From contig NZ_LT629758.1 of the NCBI RefSeq assembly GCF_900104725.1, positions 1,550,001-1,614,000 of the forward strand: 64,000 bases of DNA. The letters are read 5' to 3'. Positions 20,188 to 28,344 of this stretch are shown piece after piece. Below the pieces are notes generated by a model. The model was not told the origin of the DNA. It saw only the letters and a list, made by a program, of their open reading frames with translations, and ran no database searches. Origin of the DNA: Actinoplanes derwentensis (GTDB lineage: Bacteria; Actinomycetota; Actinomycetes; Mycobacteriales; Micromonosporaceae). Both the position numbers and the translations under genes were made by a program. Positions within the stretch are counted from its first letter, which is position 1, and each line of letters begins with the position of its first letter.

Positions 20188-20501
20188 CGGTCTTCCCTAT
20201 CACACCCGATCACACCCGGCCGGCGGATCACCACGCCGCGCCTCGAACCGGGAACCGGCTGCTCGGCGCCGGACTGATCCTGCTCGGTACCGCGGTCGGT
20301 GCGGTGGCGGTGCTGGGTCCGCTGGTGTCGGGTGTACTGCGGTACCGCAGTACACCCGACGAGCCTGAATCAGATCATCGGAGGCGACGCCGCCACGTTC
20401 GCGATCCGCGCCTGGCACAGCACCCCGCCGGCAGAGCTACCGGCTACCTCTACCGGCCGCTGTTTCGGCGGCACCTGGCCGACCTCGACTTGAAGCGCTG
20501 A
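20184..20501 (+). pseudogene. Small membrane protein gene with frame break at a 34-bp palindrome
   Basis: The ATG overlaps the ATPase stop. The frame encodes TGNRLLGAGLILLGTAVGAV and VLGPLVSGVLRYR, one transmembrane helix, and then turns into Arg-rich sequence. A neighbouring frame continues sensibly at once as PTSLNQIIGGDAATFAI, which looks like the expected continuation of a short actinobacterial membrane protein. The switch falls exactly in a perfect palindrome. The downstream part is itself short and Pro/Thr rich, so further decay is likely. It could instead be a genuine 105-residue protein. Confidence 0.55.
20327..20360. repeat. Perfect 34-bp palindrome
   Basis: Two 17-base arms with no loop, centred on GGTACC at 20341-20346. 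The right arm is the exact reverse complement of the left. It lies inside the coding part of the small membrane gene, at the point where the reading frame changes, not in an intergenic position as an operator would. Confidence 0.9.
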
Positions 20502-20503
20502 TC

Positions 20504-21145
20504 ATGAGCCTCTCGCCGCCCGGCGCCGGAACACCGGATGCCGCCGATGCACCTGCCGGCAACGGGCCGGTGTCCGATGGCGTGATGCTGTACTGGCTGC
20601 CGCTCGGTGCCGGCGGTCATTGTGTGCGCCGCAACGGGCGCGTCTTCGAGCTGCTCGTCGCCCGTCACGAACGCCGGCAGGTCCGTGACCTCTACCACTC
20701 CGCGTTGGAAGTCCGCCTGGGCACGCGGCGTTTCGTCATCGAGATGACCCCGGTGCTGGGCGGTGGGGCCGCGAATCGCGGCGTCGTGTGCGAAGGCCCG
20801 GTCGGTTGCCGTCGGCTGCGCCGTTCAAAGCTGTTCCGGTACGAGATCAGGAGCTGGCGCGACGGCACCATCCCCGACGTGGCAGAGGCCGTGGCCAGCC
20901 CGAGCACTGTCAGCGTCGACGCCGGCCGCGCGCGAGAGGTCCTGCGGCTGGTACCGCTGGTTCCCACCCTTACCTGGGGCCGCGACGAAAGCCGCACCGG
21001 CGAGATGTGGAACTCCAACTCCCTCACGGCGTGGCTCCTGGCCCGCAGCGGCCACCACATGAACACCATCCGCCCACCCGAACGCGGACGCGCTCCCGGC
21101 TGGAACGCCGGCCTGGTGATTGCCGCCCGCCAGCAGAACACTTGA
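20504..21145 (+). CDS. Conserved hypothetical protein (possible papain-like fold)
   Basis: Protein of 213 residues, no signal peptide or membrane segment. Visible pieces: LYWLPLGAGGHCVRRNGRVF, DLYHSALEVRLGTRRFVIEM, and GEMWNSNSLTAWLLARSGHH near the C-terminus. The layout of a His in a beta strand (LYHSALEV) followed much later by a WNSNS-helix segment recalls circularly permuted NlpC/P60-like (LRAT/PPPDE) proteins, but the nucleophilic Cys would be replaced by Ser; this is only a suggestion. No ribosome site is evident. Confidence 0.65.
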   Translation: MSLSPPGAGTPDAADAPAGNGPVSDGVMLYWLPLGAGGHCVRRNGRVFELLVARHERRQVRDLYHSALEVRLGTRRFVIEMTPVLGGGAANRGVVCEGPVGCRRLRRSKLFRYEIRSWRDGTIPDVAEAVASPSTVSVDAGRAREVLRLVPLVPTLTWGRDESRTGEMWNSNSLTAWLLARSGHHMNTIRPPERGRAPGWNAGLVIAARQQNT

Positions 21146-21237
21146 GCCTCGATCACGGCAGCCAGATCCCCGGTGGCCGAGGTTGTCGGTCAGGCTTCAG
21201 CCGTAGCTCGAGTCGCGTTGTGCTTGAGTGTCTGGCT

Positions 21238-21335
21238 GTGACCAGCCTGGCCTATCCCCCCACACTCCACGATGGCTATATTCGCGTGCGCCCGTGGCGT
21301 GACACGGATCTGAACTGCGTCGAGCAGGCCTCCCG
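21238..21335 (+). pseudogene. GNAT acetyltransferase N-terminal fragment
   Basis: About 32 codons from GTG 21238 read LAYPPTLHDGYIRVRPWRDT and DLNCVEQAS, the usual first strand and helix of GNAT acetyltransferases (consensus LxDGxVxLRPWRxxDL). After about 21330 this frame becomes meaningless, and the adjacent frame carries the following membrane protein. The acetyltransferase core is missing. Confidence 0.5.
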
Positions 21336-21383
21336 CCGAACTGGACCGGCGCGACGTTCCGGGCCGACCGCGACGGCCTCACC

Positions 21384-22226
21384 TTGCGATTCGACGACAC
21401 GATCGTGGAGAAACAGGCTCCGTGGGACTCGGAGGGCTCGGTCAGTTTCGACGTGCCCCGGCGGCCGTCCGGCGTGCTGTGGGCGGTCGTGATCGTCGGT
21501 GGCCTGGCCGGGGCGCTGGCTACCTGGCTGTTCACCGGCTGGGTGGCACGCCGGGTCGAAAGTCGCCCGGAGTTGCCCGTCCCCGCGGCCGTCGTCGCCG
21601 GCATCGCCCTGCTGATGTTGCTGCCCACCGCCGCATTCGCCTGGCTGTGGCCACTCGACGACAGCATGGCGTCCGGCGCGGAGCTCGGGTTGATCGGCCT
21701 GCACCTGTTGCTGTCCTGGACCCGGGTCCTGGTTCTGCTCACGGTCCTGGTTTTCGCGCTGCCGGCGGCGTTCCCACAGCCCAGGCGGTTGCTGGCCGCG
21801 GGGGTGGCGACTCTCGCCCTGGCGGCGGTGGTCTTCGCGGGGAGCGCCCGCGCCCTGTTTCCCGCGACGCCCGCGGTGACTGCCGGTTCGTGCGTCCCGG
21901 CGGTGCCGGCCGCCGACGATCCGCACAGTTCCTGGGCGTTCGTCTTCATCCGTTCGCAGACCATCGCCGAGCAACGCAACTACATCGAGGCGGCGATCAG
22001 CCGGAATCCCGGCGTCTACTCGTACGGTTTCGTCGCCGAGGATCCCGCTTCGCAGCCCTACCGCGACGCCTACCGCGACGGCCGCCCACTGCCCGCCGGT
22101 ACCGGTACCGGCTCCGGCCTGCCGTACTTCTGGCAGGTCGACCTCAACAACCCCGGCGGCCTGATCGCCGGCTTGGCCGCCGAGGTCTCCGGCATGCCCG
22201 GAGTGATCGCCGTCCGCGCCTCCTGA
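21384..22226 (+). CDS. Membrane protein with FtsX-like extracytoplasmic domain, probably 5'-truncated
   Basis: The open frame starts at TTG 21384, but coherent sequence in the same frame already reads PPNWTGATFRADRDGLTLRF from about 21333, right after the GNAT fragment, so the original N-terminus is probably lost. Four hydrophobic helices occupy residues about 30-155. The C-terminal 85 residues (RNYIEAAISRNPGVYSYGFV ... YFWQVDLNNPGGLIAGLAAE, then VSGMPGVIAVRAS) resemble the FtsX extracellular domain pattern. No ATPase partner nearby. Function unknown. Confidence 0.6.
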   Translation: MRFDDTIVEKQAPWDSEGSVSFDVPRRPSGVLWAVVIVGGLAGALATWLFTGWVARRVESRPELPVPAAVVAGIALLMLLPTAAFAWLWPLDDSMASGAELGLIGLHLLLSWTRVLVLLTVLVFALPAAFPQPRRLLAAGVATLALAAVVFAGSARALFPATPAVTAGSCVPAVPAADDPHSSWAFVFIRSQTIAEQRNYIEAAISRNPGVYSYGFVAEDPASQPYRDAYRDGRPLPAGTGTGSGLPYFWQVDLNNPGGLIAGLAAEVSGMPGVIAVRAS

Positions 22227-22482
22227 CGCGTTTCACTGCTTCCGCCCCGGGAGTTTCACCGGACGAAGAGCAGCGGTACGACAGAGGCCAAGAAGCGCGA
22301 CATCGACGGCCGTTCGTCGATGTCCAAGGCCCGGCTCGAACACGCGTCGGCCCGCTGACCGGGCATCCGGCCCGGCCTCGCGGTGCCAAGCCGGATCATG
22401 CCGGCCACCGCGAACCAGGCAACCATCTGATCGTGGCCAGGCTGCATCGCCAGCGATGGTCGGTGGCGGCTACTCTCGCGGC

Positions 22483-23289
22483 ATGACCACCGCGACTCCG
22501 TCTCACGAGTGCTGGTCATATGACGATCACCAAACCCTGGACGAGTACGCCACGGAGTTCCTGCGTGCCGGGCTCGCCGCTGGTGAACGGGTTTGGTACG
22601 TGCCCGGCCCCCGGTCCCGCACCGTCGCCGACTGGCTGCGCAGTGCCAGCCAGTCGGCGCGTCCGGACTCGGCTCGGATCATCGTCCGGCAGGACGCGTA
22701 CACCGCCGGGTTGGTCGTCGACCCGGCCGAGCAGATCGCAACGTACGCGGCCGTGACGCAGGCCGCTCTCGCGGACGGCTTCACCGGCTTCCGAGTGGTC
22801 GCCGATGTCACGGCACTGGTGCGGACCCCCGAGCAGCGCGACGCGTTCGCCCGCTACGAGTACACCATCGGTCGCTACATGCGCGTCGCGCCGATGCGCG
22901 CGCTGTGCACCTACGACCGGCGCGAACTCGGCGCCCGGGTGGTCGACTCGCTGGCGTGCCTGCACGAGACGAGTCACGCCAGCGAGTTGACGTTTCAGCT
23001 GTACGCCGGCCTGACCCGAGCGGAGACGGTGCTCGACGGCGAGCTGGACATGGCCACCGAGGACCTTTTCAGCGACGCGTTGTGGCGTACCGATCTGGAT
23101 CCGGCCGGCGGCGAGGTGACGGTGGACGCCCGTGGCCTGCGTTTCATCGACCACGGGTCTCTGCTCGCCGTGCAGCGTTACGCGCGAACGCGGCAGATCA
23201 CCGCCGTGGTCCGTACCGGCCTGAGCTCCGCGGTTCGCCTTGCCGAGCTGCTTGAACTACCGAACGTGCGCGTGGAGATGGTGCAATGA
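22483..23289 (+). CDS. MEDS-STAS signalling protein
   Basis: Protein of 268 residues. Residues 1-170 form a MEDS (DcmR-type sensory) domain: ECWSYDDHQTLDEYATEFLR, GERVWYVPG, ALCTYDRRELG. The C-terminal about 95 residues are a STAS domain (LDGELDMATE ... VTVDARGLRFIDHGSLLAVQ), as in anti-sigma-factor antagonists, though Asp-His-Gly-Ser replaces the usual D-S(S)G phospho-site context. It overlaps the next gene by 4 bp; the two together look like an antagonist plus kinase pair. Confidence 0.85.
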   Translation: MTTATPSHECWSYDDHQTLDEYATEFLRAGLAAGERVWYVPGPRSRTVADWLRSASQSARPDSARIIVRQDAYTAGLVVDPAEQIATYAAVTQAALADGFTGFRVVADVTALVRTPEQRDAFARYEYTIGRYMRVAPMRALCTYDRRELGARVVDSLACLHETSHASELTFQLYAGLTRAETVLDGELDMATEDLFSDALWRTDLDPAGGEVTVDARGLRFIDHGSLLAVQRYARTRQITAVVRTGLSSAVRLAELLELPNVRVEMVQ

Positions 23290-24242
23290 GGACAGGAGCC
23301 GCCGCCGGGCACGCCGGTTATTACCACACGGCCGGTTGTTTCGGGTCGGACGAGGAACTGCTCGGCCTGGCCGTGCCCTTCCTGACGGACGGCGTCGTGA
23401 GCTGCGAACCCAGCGTGGTGGTCCTCGACGATCGCAATGCGGAGCTGGTACGGGCCGCGCTGCCGGCGGGTGCCGAAGTCACGTTTCTGCCGGGTGGTGC
23501 GGTGTACGAGCGGCCGGCCGCGGCCATCCGGGCGTACCGCAAGATTCTGGCCGGTCATGTGGCCGCCGGCGCGTCGCAGATCCGCATCTTCGGTGAACTG
23601 ACCACGGTCACGCAGGGTGTGACCTGGGACTGGTGGGCCCGTTACGAATCCGCCATCAACCAGGCCTACGACGACTTCCCGTTGTGGAGCATCTGCGCCT
23701 ACGACACACGCTCGACCCCGCGTGCCGCGCTGGCCGACGTCATGCGCACCCATCCCCGTACGGCCATGCCGGACGGGCAATACCTGCCCAACGCCGGTTT
23801 CACCGACCCGCACCTCTACCTGAGTGAACAGCGTCCCCTGGTCCCGGACCCCCTGCAGGCGAGCGAGCCCACCGTCGAGTTGCTGAACCCGACCCTGTCC
23901 GAAGCCCGCCAGGCAGTCCACGCAGCCGACCGCGGCCACGTCGCGTCCATGGAAGTGGAGGACCTGGTAGTGGCGGTCAGTGAGACGGTGGCCAATGCCC
24001 AGCGGCACGGCAGCGGCCCGGTCCAGCTGCGGCTGTGGAGCGGTACCGATCGTCTCGTCGCGACGATCACCGACGCCGGCGCCGGGCCCGACGACCCGTT
24101 CGCGGGCCTGCTGCCCGCCGGTGACGGCACGAACGGCGGGCTCGGACTGTGGATCGCCCACCAGTCCTGCAACCACGTCGCCCTGCACCGGCACGCTGAC
24201 GGCTTCACGATCCGGCTGACCGCCGGCAACCCCCACCACTGA
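23286..24242 (+). CDS. MEDS domain fused to HATPase_c anti-sigma kinase-like domain
   Basis: Protein of 318 residues. MEDS sensory domain in residues about 10-190 (YHTAGCFGSDEELLGLAVPF, ICAYDTRSTPRAAL). The C-terminal 120 residues are a GHKL ATPase of the RsbW/SpoIIAB type: VAVSETVANAQRHG (N-box) and ITDAGAGPDDPF (G1), then GGLGLWIAHQSCNHV (G2). It probably phosphorylates a STAS partner or binds a sigma factor, with MEDS as sensor. Start ATG 23286 overlaps the upstream stop. Confidence 0.87.
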   Translation: MRTGAAAGHAGYYHTAGCFGSDEELLGLAVPFLTDGVVSCEPSVVVLDDRNAELVRAALPAGAEVTFLPGGAVYERPAAAIRAYRKILAGHVAAGASQIRIFGELTTVTQGVTWDWWARYESAINQAYDDFPLWSICAYDTRSTPRAALADVMRTHPRTAMPDGQYLPNAGFTDPHLYLSEQRPLVPDPLQASEPTVELLNPTLSEARQAVHAADRGHVASMEVEDLVVAVSETVANAQRHGSGPVQLRLWSGTDRLVATITDAGAGPDDPFAGLLPAGDGTNGGLGLWIAHQSCNHVALHRHADGFTIRLTAGNPHH

Positions 24243-24287
24243 CCGACCGCGTACGACGATCCAGCCCTGTCCCGACCGATCGGCGAC

Positions 24288-24434
24288 GTGCGGTTCGACG
24301 TCACGGTGCCGGAACGTCAGCCGAATTTCGTCGGCGAGCGCGGCGACCTCGCCGGCAGCGCGACCGCCTGCTTCCGCTACACGCTCGAGTTGTACGCCGA
24401 CACGACGTTCCAGGGAATCCACCCGGTGCGCTGA
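24288..24434 (+). other. Unrecognised short ORF or gene remnant
   Basis: GTG 24288 opens 48 codons (VRFDVTVPERQPNFVGERGD, then FRYTLELYADTTFQGIHPVR) of protein-like composition. The same frame is open upstream to the stop of the MEDS-ATPase gene at 24242 (PTAYDDPALSRPIGD), suggesting a decayed 3' end of a former gene rather than a new small gene. Confidence 0.3.
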
Positions 24435-24503
24435 CCGCGCCCGTTCCGGGGCCGGGCTCGGAGCGGGTCCGCGGGCTGTGGCCGGGGGAGCTACGGTGGG
24501 CGG

Positions 24504-25091
24504 ATGTCTTCCAGACTGTCCCCTGCGGAATGGGTACGACGGCGCCGGGCCGATCTCGTCGACCGCCGGCTGGAGGTCGCCGGTGCGCGGGCGTTCGCCC
24601 GGCTCGACAGCCTCGGCGAGAGCTGGCACATCGTGGACTGGTCGGAGACCGGCCTGTCGCGCCGGCATGACGAGTCCGATCCGCTGGGCGCCCGCGCCGG
24701 TTTCCTGGCCGTCGGGCCCGGCGGAGTGTATGCGGTCACCGTCGCCGATCAGATGCTCTTCCGGGTCCTGATCGTCGGCGACGTGGTGCAGATCAACGGC
24801 AAGCGATTGGGGTACGTCGCCGAAGCCAAACGGGCCGCTAGCCGTGCCGCCACGGCCCTGTCCTCAGCGGCCGGGATCCCGGTGCCGGTCGTCCCGGTGC
24901 TGGCCTTCACCGGCGCGGGCACCCTGAGCACCCACGGCGTGACCACCACCTGCGCCATCGTCACCGAGCGTGAACTCGACAAGGTCCTCACGTCCAGCGG
25001 TCACCGGATCAGCCCGGACACGGCCACCCGCCTCGCCCGGATCGCCAGGGACTGCGCCCCGGCCGCCGGCCAGTCCCCTCCGGAGCGCTGA
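24504..25091 (+). CDS. NERD-like nuclease-related domain protein
   Basis: Cytoplasmic protein of 195 residues. The central part (HIVDWSETGLSRRHDESDPL, RAGFLAVGPGGVYAVTV, VVQINGKRLGYVAEAKRAAS, VPVVPVLAFTGAG) follows the NERD pattern: an acidic strand, a variable loop, then a residue row ending in predicted helices. The expected acidic/Lys catalytic row is not clear, so activity is doubtful. ATG 24504. Convergent with the following gene. Confidence 0.6.
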   Translation: MSSRLSPAEWVRRRRADLVDRRLEVAGARAFARLDSLGESWHIVDWSETGLSRRHDESDPLGARAGFLAVGPGGVYAVTVADQMLFRVLIVGDVVQINGKRLGYVAEAKRAASRAATALSSAAGIPVPVVPVLAFTGAGTLSTHGVTTTCAIVTERELDKVLTSSGHRISPDTATRLARIARDCAPAAGQSPPER

Positions 25092-25100
25092 CTCGGCAGG

Positions 25101-25592
25101 TCAGTCCGGCCGGCGTTCGCGGCCGGCGTCGAGCAGGCCGTCGACGAGCATCTCCGCCTCGTCTGCTGAGATCGCCATCGTGGTGCTGAGCAGTTCGACT
25201 GCCTGCGCGCGCTGTCCGGATTCCACGAGCCCCACGATCCGAAGCCAGGTGTACGCGTCAGCCATCGCATCGCTGTCCCCGCCGGGTGCCGCCGGCAATT
25301 CGTCGGGCGCAGCAGTGGCATCCGGATATCTCACGCCGGTGTCTTCGACGGGGCCGGCGGCACCGGATGCGGTCTCGCGCACGCGGGTGTCAGCGATCCG
25401 GTTGGCCGCGTCCAGCAGGCTGGGGTCCGCGGCGTCGACCCGCGCCTGCATCTCACGTACTTGGCCGTCCAGCAGGTCCCGGCTGTCGTTACGACGGCGC
25501 AGCGCCATCGTGATCACCGCGATGGCCACGACCGCAACGAGGAAACCCACCGCCAACTCCAGCAGGCTCACGTCGGTACCACCGGGACTCAT
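25101..25592 (-). CDS. Single-pass membrane protein of unknown function
   Basis: Protein of 163 residues, MSPGGTDVSLLELAVGFLVA onward, with one helix (LELAVGFLVAVVAIAVITMA) at residues 10-30, then a basic stop-transfer RRRND and a coiled or helical cytoplasmic part with acidic and Ala-rich segments ending RRPD. The start at 25592 places the helix at the N-terminus; the longer frame adds 29 unlikely residues. Not recognised. Confidence 0.65.
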   Translation of the reverse strand: MSPGGTDVSLLELAVGFLVAVVAIAVITMALRRRNDSRDLLDGQVREMQARVDAADPSLLDAANRIADTRVRETASGAAGPVEDTGVRYPDATAAPDELPAAPGGDSDAMADAYTWLRIVGLVESGQRAQAVELLSTTMAISADEAEMLVDGLLDAGRERRPD

Positions 25593-25932
25593 GAGGTCAG
25601 GCCGCCTCGATCGCTTCGGTCTCCCACCACATGCAGGACATCGTAGTGCCGAGGTGGAGCAGCTCCGGGTCTCAGGCACGGCGAATGGAGAGCATTCAAT
25701 CCGTCGGCGACTCGATCAACGACGCCTCTTGGACCCGCACCCGGATGGTAGTGGCGTGATCGGCGGAAGCGTCGAACGCATCACGGCGAGCCGAGATGGC
25801 GGGAACGAGACGGGCCCGGGTTGACTGACTGCGGGGCGGATTCAGCCGCCCGGGGGACTACTTCGGATTCGGCGGATCTGCGGTCGAGTCGGCGAGTGGA
25901 GGGAGACTGGTCTCGTCACTAGAGTCGCCGGT
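25593..25932. other. 340-bp region at the left edge of the accessory island
   Basis: No supported gene. A TAGAGT (-10-like) at 25920-25925 lies 7 bases before the GTG of the HTH gene, suggesting a leaderless transcript. Nothing else recognised. Confidence 0.35.
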
Positions 25933-26172
25933 GTGACGAGAGAGCATTTCAATCTCATGGGTGCCCATGAGATCCGGATCCGGCTCGGCGGAGTGAGCCG
26001 CCAGCGTGCCTACATGATCACCACCCGGCCCGACTTCCCGAAACCGGTCGCTGACCTGTCACAGGGCAAAATCTGGCTCGCCGGCGAGGTCGAGAGGTGG
26101 ATGGGTGTCCACCGCCGGCCGGCCGACAACGCTTGTACCGATGCAGTCGATGCCTGCCGGGCGGTCTGGTAG
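25933..26172 (+). CDS. Small AlpA/MerR-like helix-turn-helix protein
   Basis: A 79-residue protein. HEIRIRLGGVSRQRAYMITT then RPDFPKPVADLSQGKIWLAG and EVERWM form the compact winged HTH of AlpA/excisionase-like proteins. Start GTG 25933 (7 bases after a -10-like TAGAGT) or ATG 25957. It ends 20 bp before the caspase-like gene, so they probably form a regulated pair. Its last codons (VDACRAVW) are also present before the second caspase-like copy at 43.1 kb, where the rest of the HTH gene is absent. Confidence 0.7.
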   Translation: MTREHFNLMGAHEIRIRLGGVSRQRAYMITTRPDFPKPVADLSQGKIWLAGEVERWMGVHRRPADNACTDAVDACRAVW

Positions 26173-27630
26173 AGCTGGTTCATCATGGAGTCATGACGCG
26201 GAACCCGCTCCTGCCCGTGCTTGCCGGCTCCCGGGCCGTTCTGGTCGGCCGTGACGTACCCGAGCCGGACGTCGACTACGGCTCCGGCCGCGGCTGGGAG
26301 TCGGCCGAGCTGGCGACGACGCGGCTGAGTCAGGTCCTGGTCTCGCCGGCCCACCAGGCCTTCGAGATGACGGGCGTCACGGAGCTGGTCGGTAATCCAT
26401 CCCCGGTCGAGGTGATGGAGGCGATGCGCCAGGCCGCCGCAGAGGCGTCCGACACCCTGCTGTTCTCCTTCTCCGCGACCGGCCCGATCAGCAACCAGTC
26501 CCAGCTGGCGACCGTCGCGCGGATCATGCAGAAGAGCGCGGCCACCCGCTTGGTGGTGCTGCTGGACTGCTCGGACTTCCCTTTCAGCGTGTCGCATTTC
26601 CTCCGCTTGGTCGACGCCGCCCCGAACCGCGTGTCGCTGCTCGCGGGCGAGCGAAGCATGCTGTTCGACACCGAGATCGACCCGTTGACCAGCAATCTCG
26701 CCGAGGCTATCGCGATCGGGGTTGAAGGCGGCCCTGAGGCGCTGGACCTGGTATCCCTGCGTGACGCGATCTGGGCCAAGTACATCGCGTTGCGGGAGAC
26801 GGTCGACAACGAGTGGATCCTGGGTGAGAAGAGTCTGATCTGCCGTGGGGGAGAGCGGGTGGCGCTCGGCATCAACCCGGCGTTGCCGCCGGACGGGGCG
26901 GAGCCGCGCCGCGAAGTGTCCCGCAGCGTCGTACCACTCGGGAAAAGGAACATCCGTGAGAACCCTGATGTCAGGAATGCCGTGAGCCTGCTCATCAGAG
27001 CAATCCTGGCGGCGGCGCCGGCCTTATGGACGTCGAAGGTGGGCGCCGCGCCCGGCACCGTCAGTGTCCAAGAGCTGACGGCGGAGAACGAGGTACCGAA
27101 GCGCTACGTGTTGTTCCGAGCCGGCTCCGGTTGGCTGAGGGCGATCCATCACGGCGACAACTCTCCGCGGTCCACCCATACCCGTATTCACGTTGACGAC
27201 GTCTACCAGCTCGCGCTGTTCCTGCGCCAGTTGCATGTGGACGGGGTATTCCCGGCACGGGGCTTCTCCGCGACAGCGGCCGTCAACGTCCCGTTCCCGC
27301 CGGGCAATGGGGGCATCGAGATCTACCTGCGGGCACTGATAGCGATGCAGGTTCCTGGGTGGACGGCGATCACGACCAGCGACCCGGCTGAAGTTCGCTG
27401 GAGGGCACAGGACCCCGAGGACCAGGGCCGGTCCGTCAGCATCGAGAAGCAGCCGGGAGACGAGGGCGGGGCCGTGACAGTGATCGGGACGACCGCGCTC
27501 GGAGTGGAGCAGCGGATCCTGCTGCCTCCCGAGGTGAGCCGGGACATCATGCACAGTGAACGGGCCGCCGACAACGTGCTCAAGGCCTTGACCACGATGG
27601 GGATCCTGCCGGTCGAGGCGCAATGGGGCA
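26146..27630 (+). repeat. Left copy of a 1.5-kb inverted duplication
   Basis: Matches 41686-43176 in reverse orientation. Outer edge: GTCGATGCCTGCCGGG at 26146. The last 406 bp (27225-27630) differ at only about three positions from the other copy, the first 400 bp are highly similar, and the middle (about 26900-27220) is strongly diverged. Confidence 0.85.
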
Positions 27631-27638
27631 GTGCCTGA
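26193..27638 (+). CDS. Degenerate caspase-like protein, copy 1
   Basis: Protein of 481 residues. The N-terminal about 230 residues follow the layout of actinobacterial EACC1-type caspase-like domains: SRAVLVGRDV (strand 1), RLSQVLVSPAHQAFEMTGVT, a helix MEAMRQAAAEASDTLLFSF, and VVLLDCSDF with Cys at 126. The His of the usual YYAGHG is replaced (FSFSATGP, 92-99), so protease activity is unlikely. The linker (about 245-300) is variable. The C-terminal 180 residues are unrecognised. Paralogue at 41642. Preceded by the HTH gene. A prophage-defence or conflict role is inference only. Confidence 0.6.
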   Translation: MTRNPLLPVLAGSRAVLVGRDVPEPDVDYGSGRGWESAELATTRLSQVLVSPAHQAFEMTGVTELVGNPSPVEVMEAMRQAAAEASDTLLFSFSATGPISNQSQLATVARIMQKSAATRLVVLLDCSDFPFSVSHFLRLVDAAPNRVSLLAGERSMLFDTEIDPLTSNLAEAIAIGVEGGPEALDLVSLRDAIWAKYIALRETVDNEWILGEKSLICRGGERVALGINPALPPDGAEPRREVSRSVVPLGKRNIRENPDVRNAVSLLIRAILAAAPALWTSKVGAAPGTVSVQELTAENEVPKRYVLFRAGSGWLRAIHHGDNSPRSTHTRIHVDDVYQLALFLRQLHVDGVFPARGFSATAAVNVPFPPGNGGIEIYLRALIAMQVPGWTAITTSDPAEVRWRAQDPEDQGRSVSIEKQPGDEGGAVTVIGTTALGVEQRILLPPEVSRDIMHSERAADNVLKALTTMGILPVEAQWGSA

Positions 27639-27791
27639 GCTGCGCCTCAGCAAATCCACAGTCGATTCGTCAGGGCGTGATGCGACGCTGCGACTCGCAA
27701 TGCGGGCCGACGCCGGCGACATGTACCGGACGTGTCGGCCCACCGATCGTCAACGGGGACCGTCCCGCGAGAATCGAGGGCTGGGAATCAC

Positions 27792-28172
27792 ATGAAACGA
27801 GCACTGGCAATCTCTACGGCCGTGGCCACCATTCTGTTGGGAGCGATGCCGAGCGCCGCCCAAGCCGCCCGGCCCAAGTGGAGCAGCTCGGGTGTGAGTG
27901 GGGTGGAGGCCAAAGGCCAATACAGCAAGAGCGGGAGCCGTGTACACATCTACGGCACCCTGAAAGACACGGGGGGCGACAACAAGCAGGTCCGCCTCAC
28001 GGTGCGTTTCAGCGGCGAGTGCTGCGCCCACAGCATCACGAACAAGAAGGGTGTCGGCAAGAGCGTCAAGGTTGACCTGACCTCGACACGGGCGGCACAC
28101 CTGCATGTCAAGGAATGCAAGGGCGGCGGGCTCCACATCTGGACCTGCAGCAAGTGGAAGAAGATCTACTAA
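27792..28172 (+). CDS. Small secreted Cys-containing protein
   Basis: 126 residues with a clear Sec signal peptide (MKRALAISTAVATILLGAMP, cleavage after SAAQA). The mature part is basic, Gly/Lys/Ser rich, with Cys in GECCAHS, KECKGG and WTCSKW that could form disulfides; probably a small beta-sandwich. Unknown function. GAGGG lies before the ATG at 27792. Confidence 0.7.
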   Translation: MKRALAISTAVATILLGAMPSAAQAARPKWSSSGVSGVEAKGQYSKSGSRVHIYGTLKDTGGDNKQVRLTVRFSGECCAHSITNKKGVGKSVKVDLTSTRAAHLHVKECKGGGLHIWTCSKWKKIY

Positions 28173-28344
28173 ACCCTGCCAGCACGGTACGGGACCGGGC
28201 GCGGGCCTCGGGTGGGTCGCACGGCTGTCGAAGCCGATGTCGATCGACCCGGGGCCCGCGCCGCACATGGCCCGACGTCCTTGGCGGAGATTGCTACGGT
28301 CGTGACCGGACGGTCCATCGGGCGCTCTGCGGGGAGGTCGCGAG

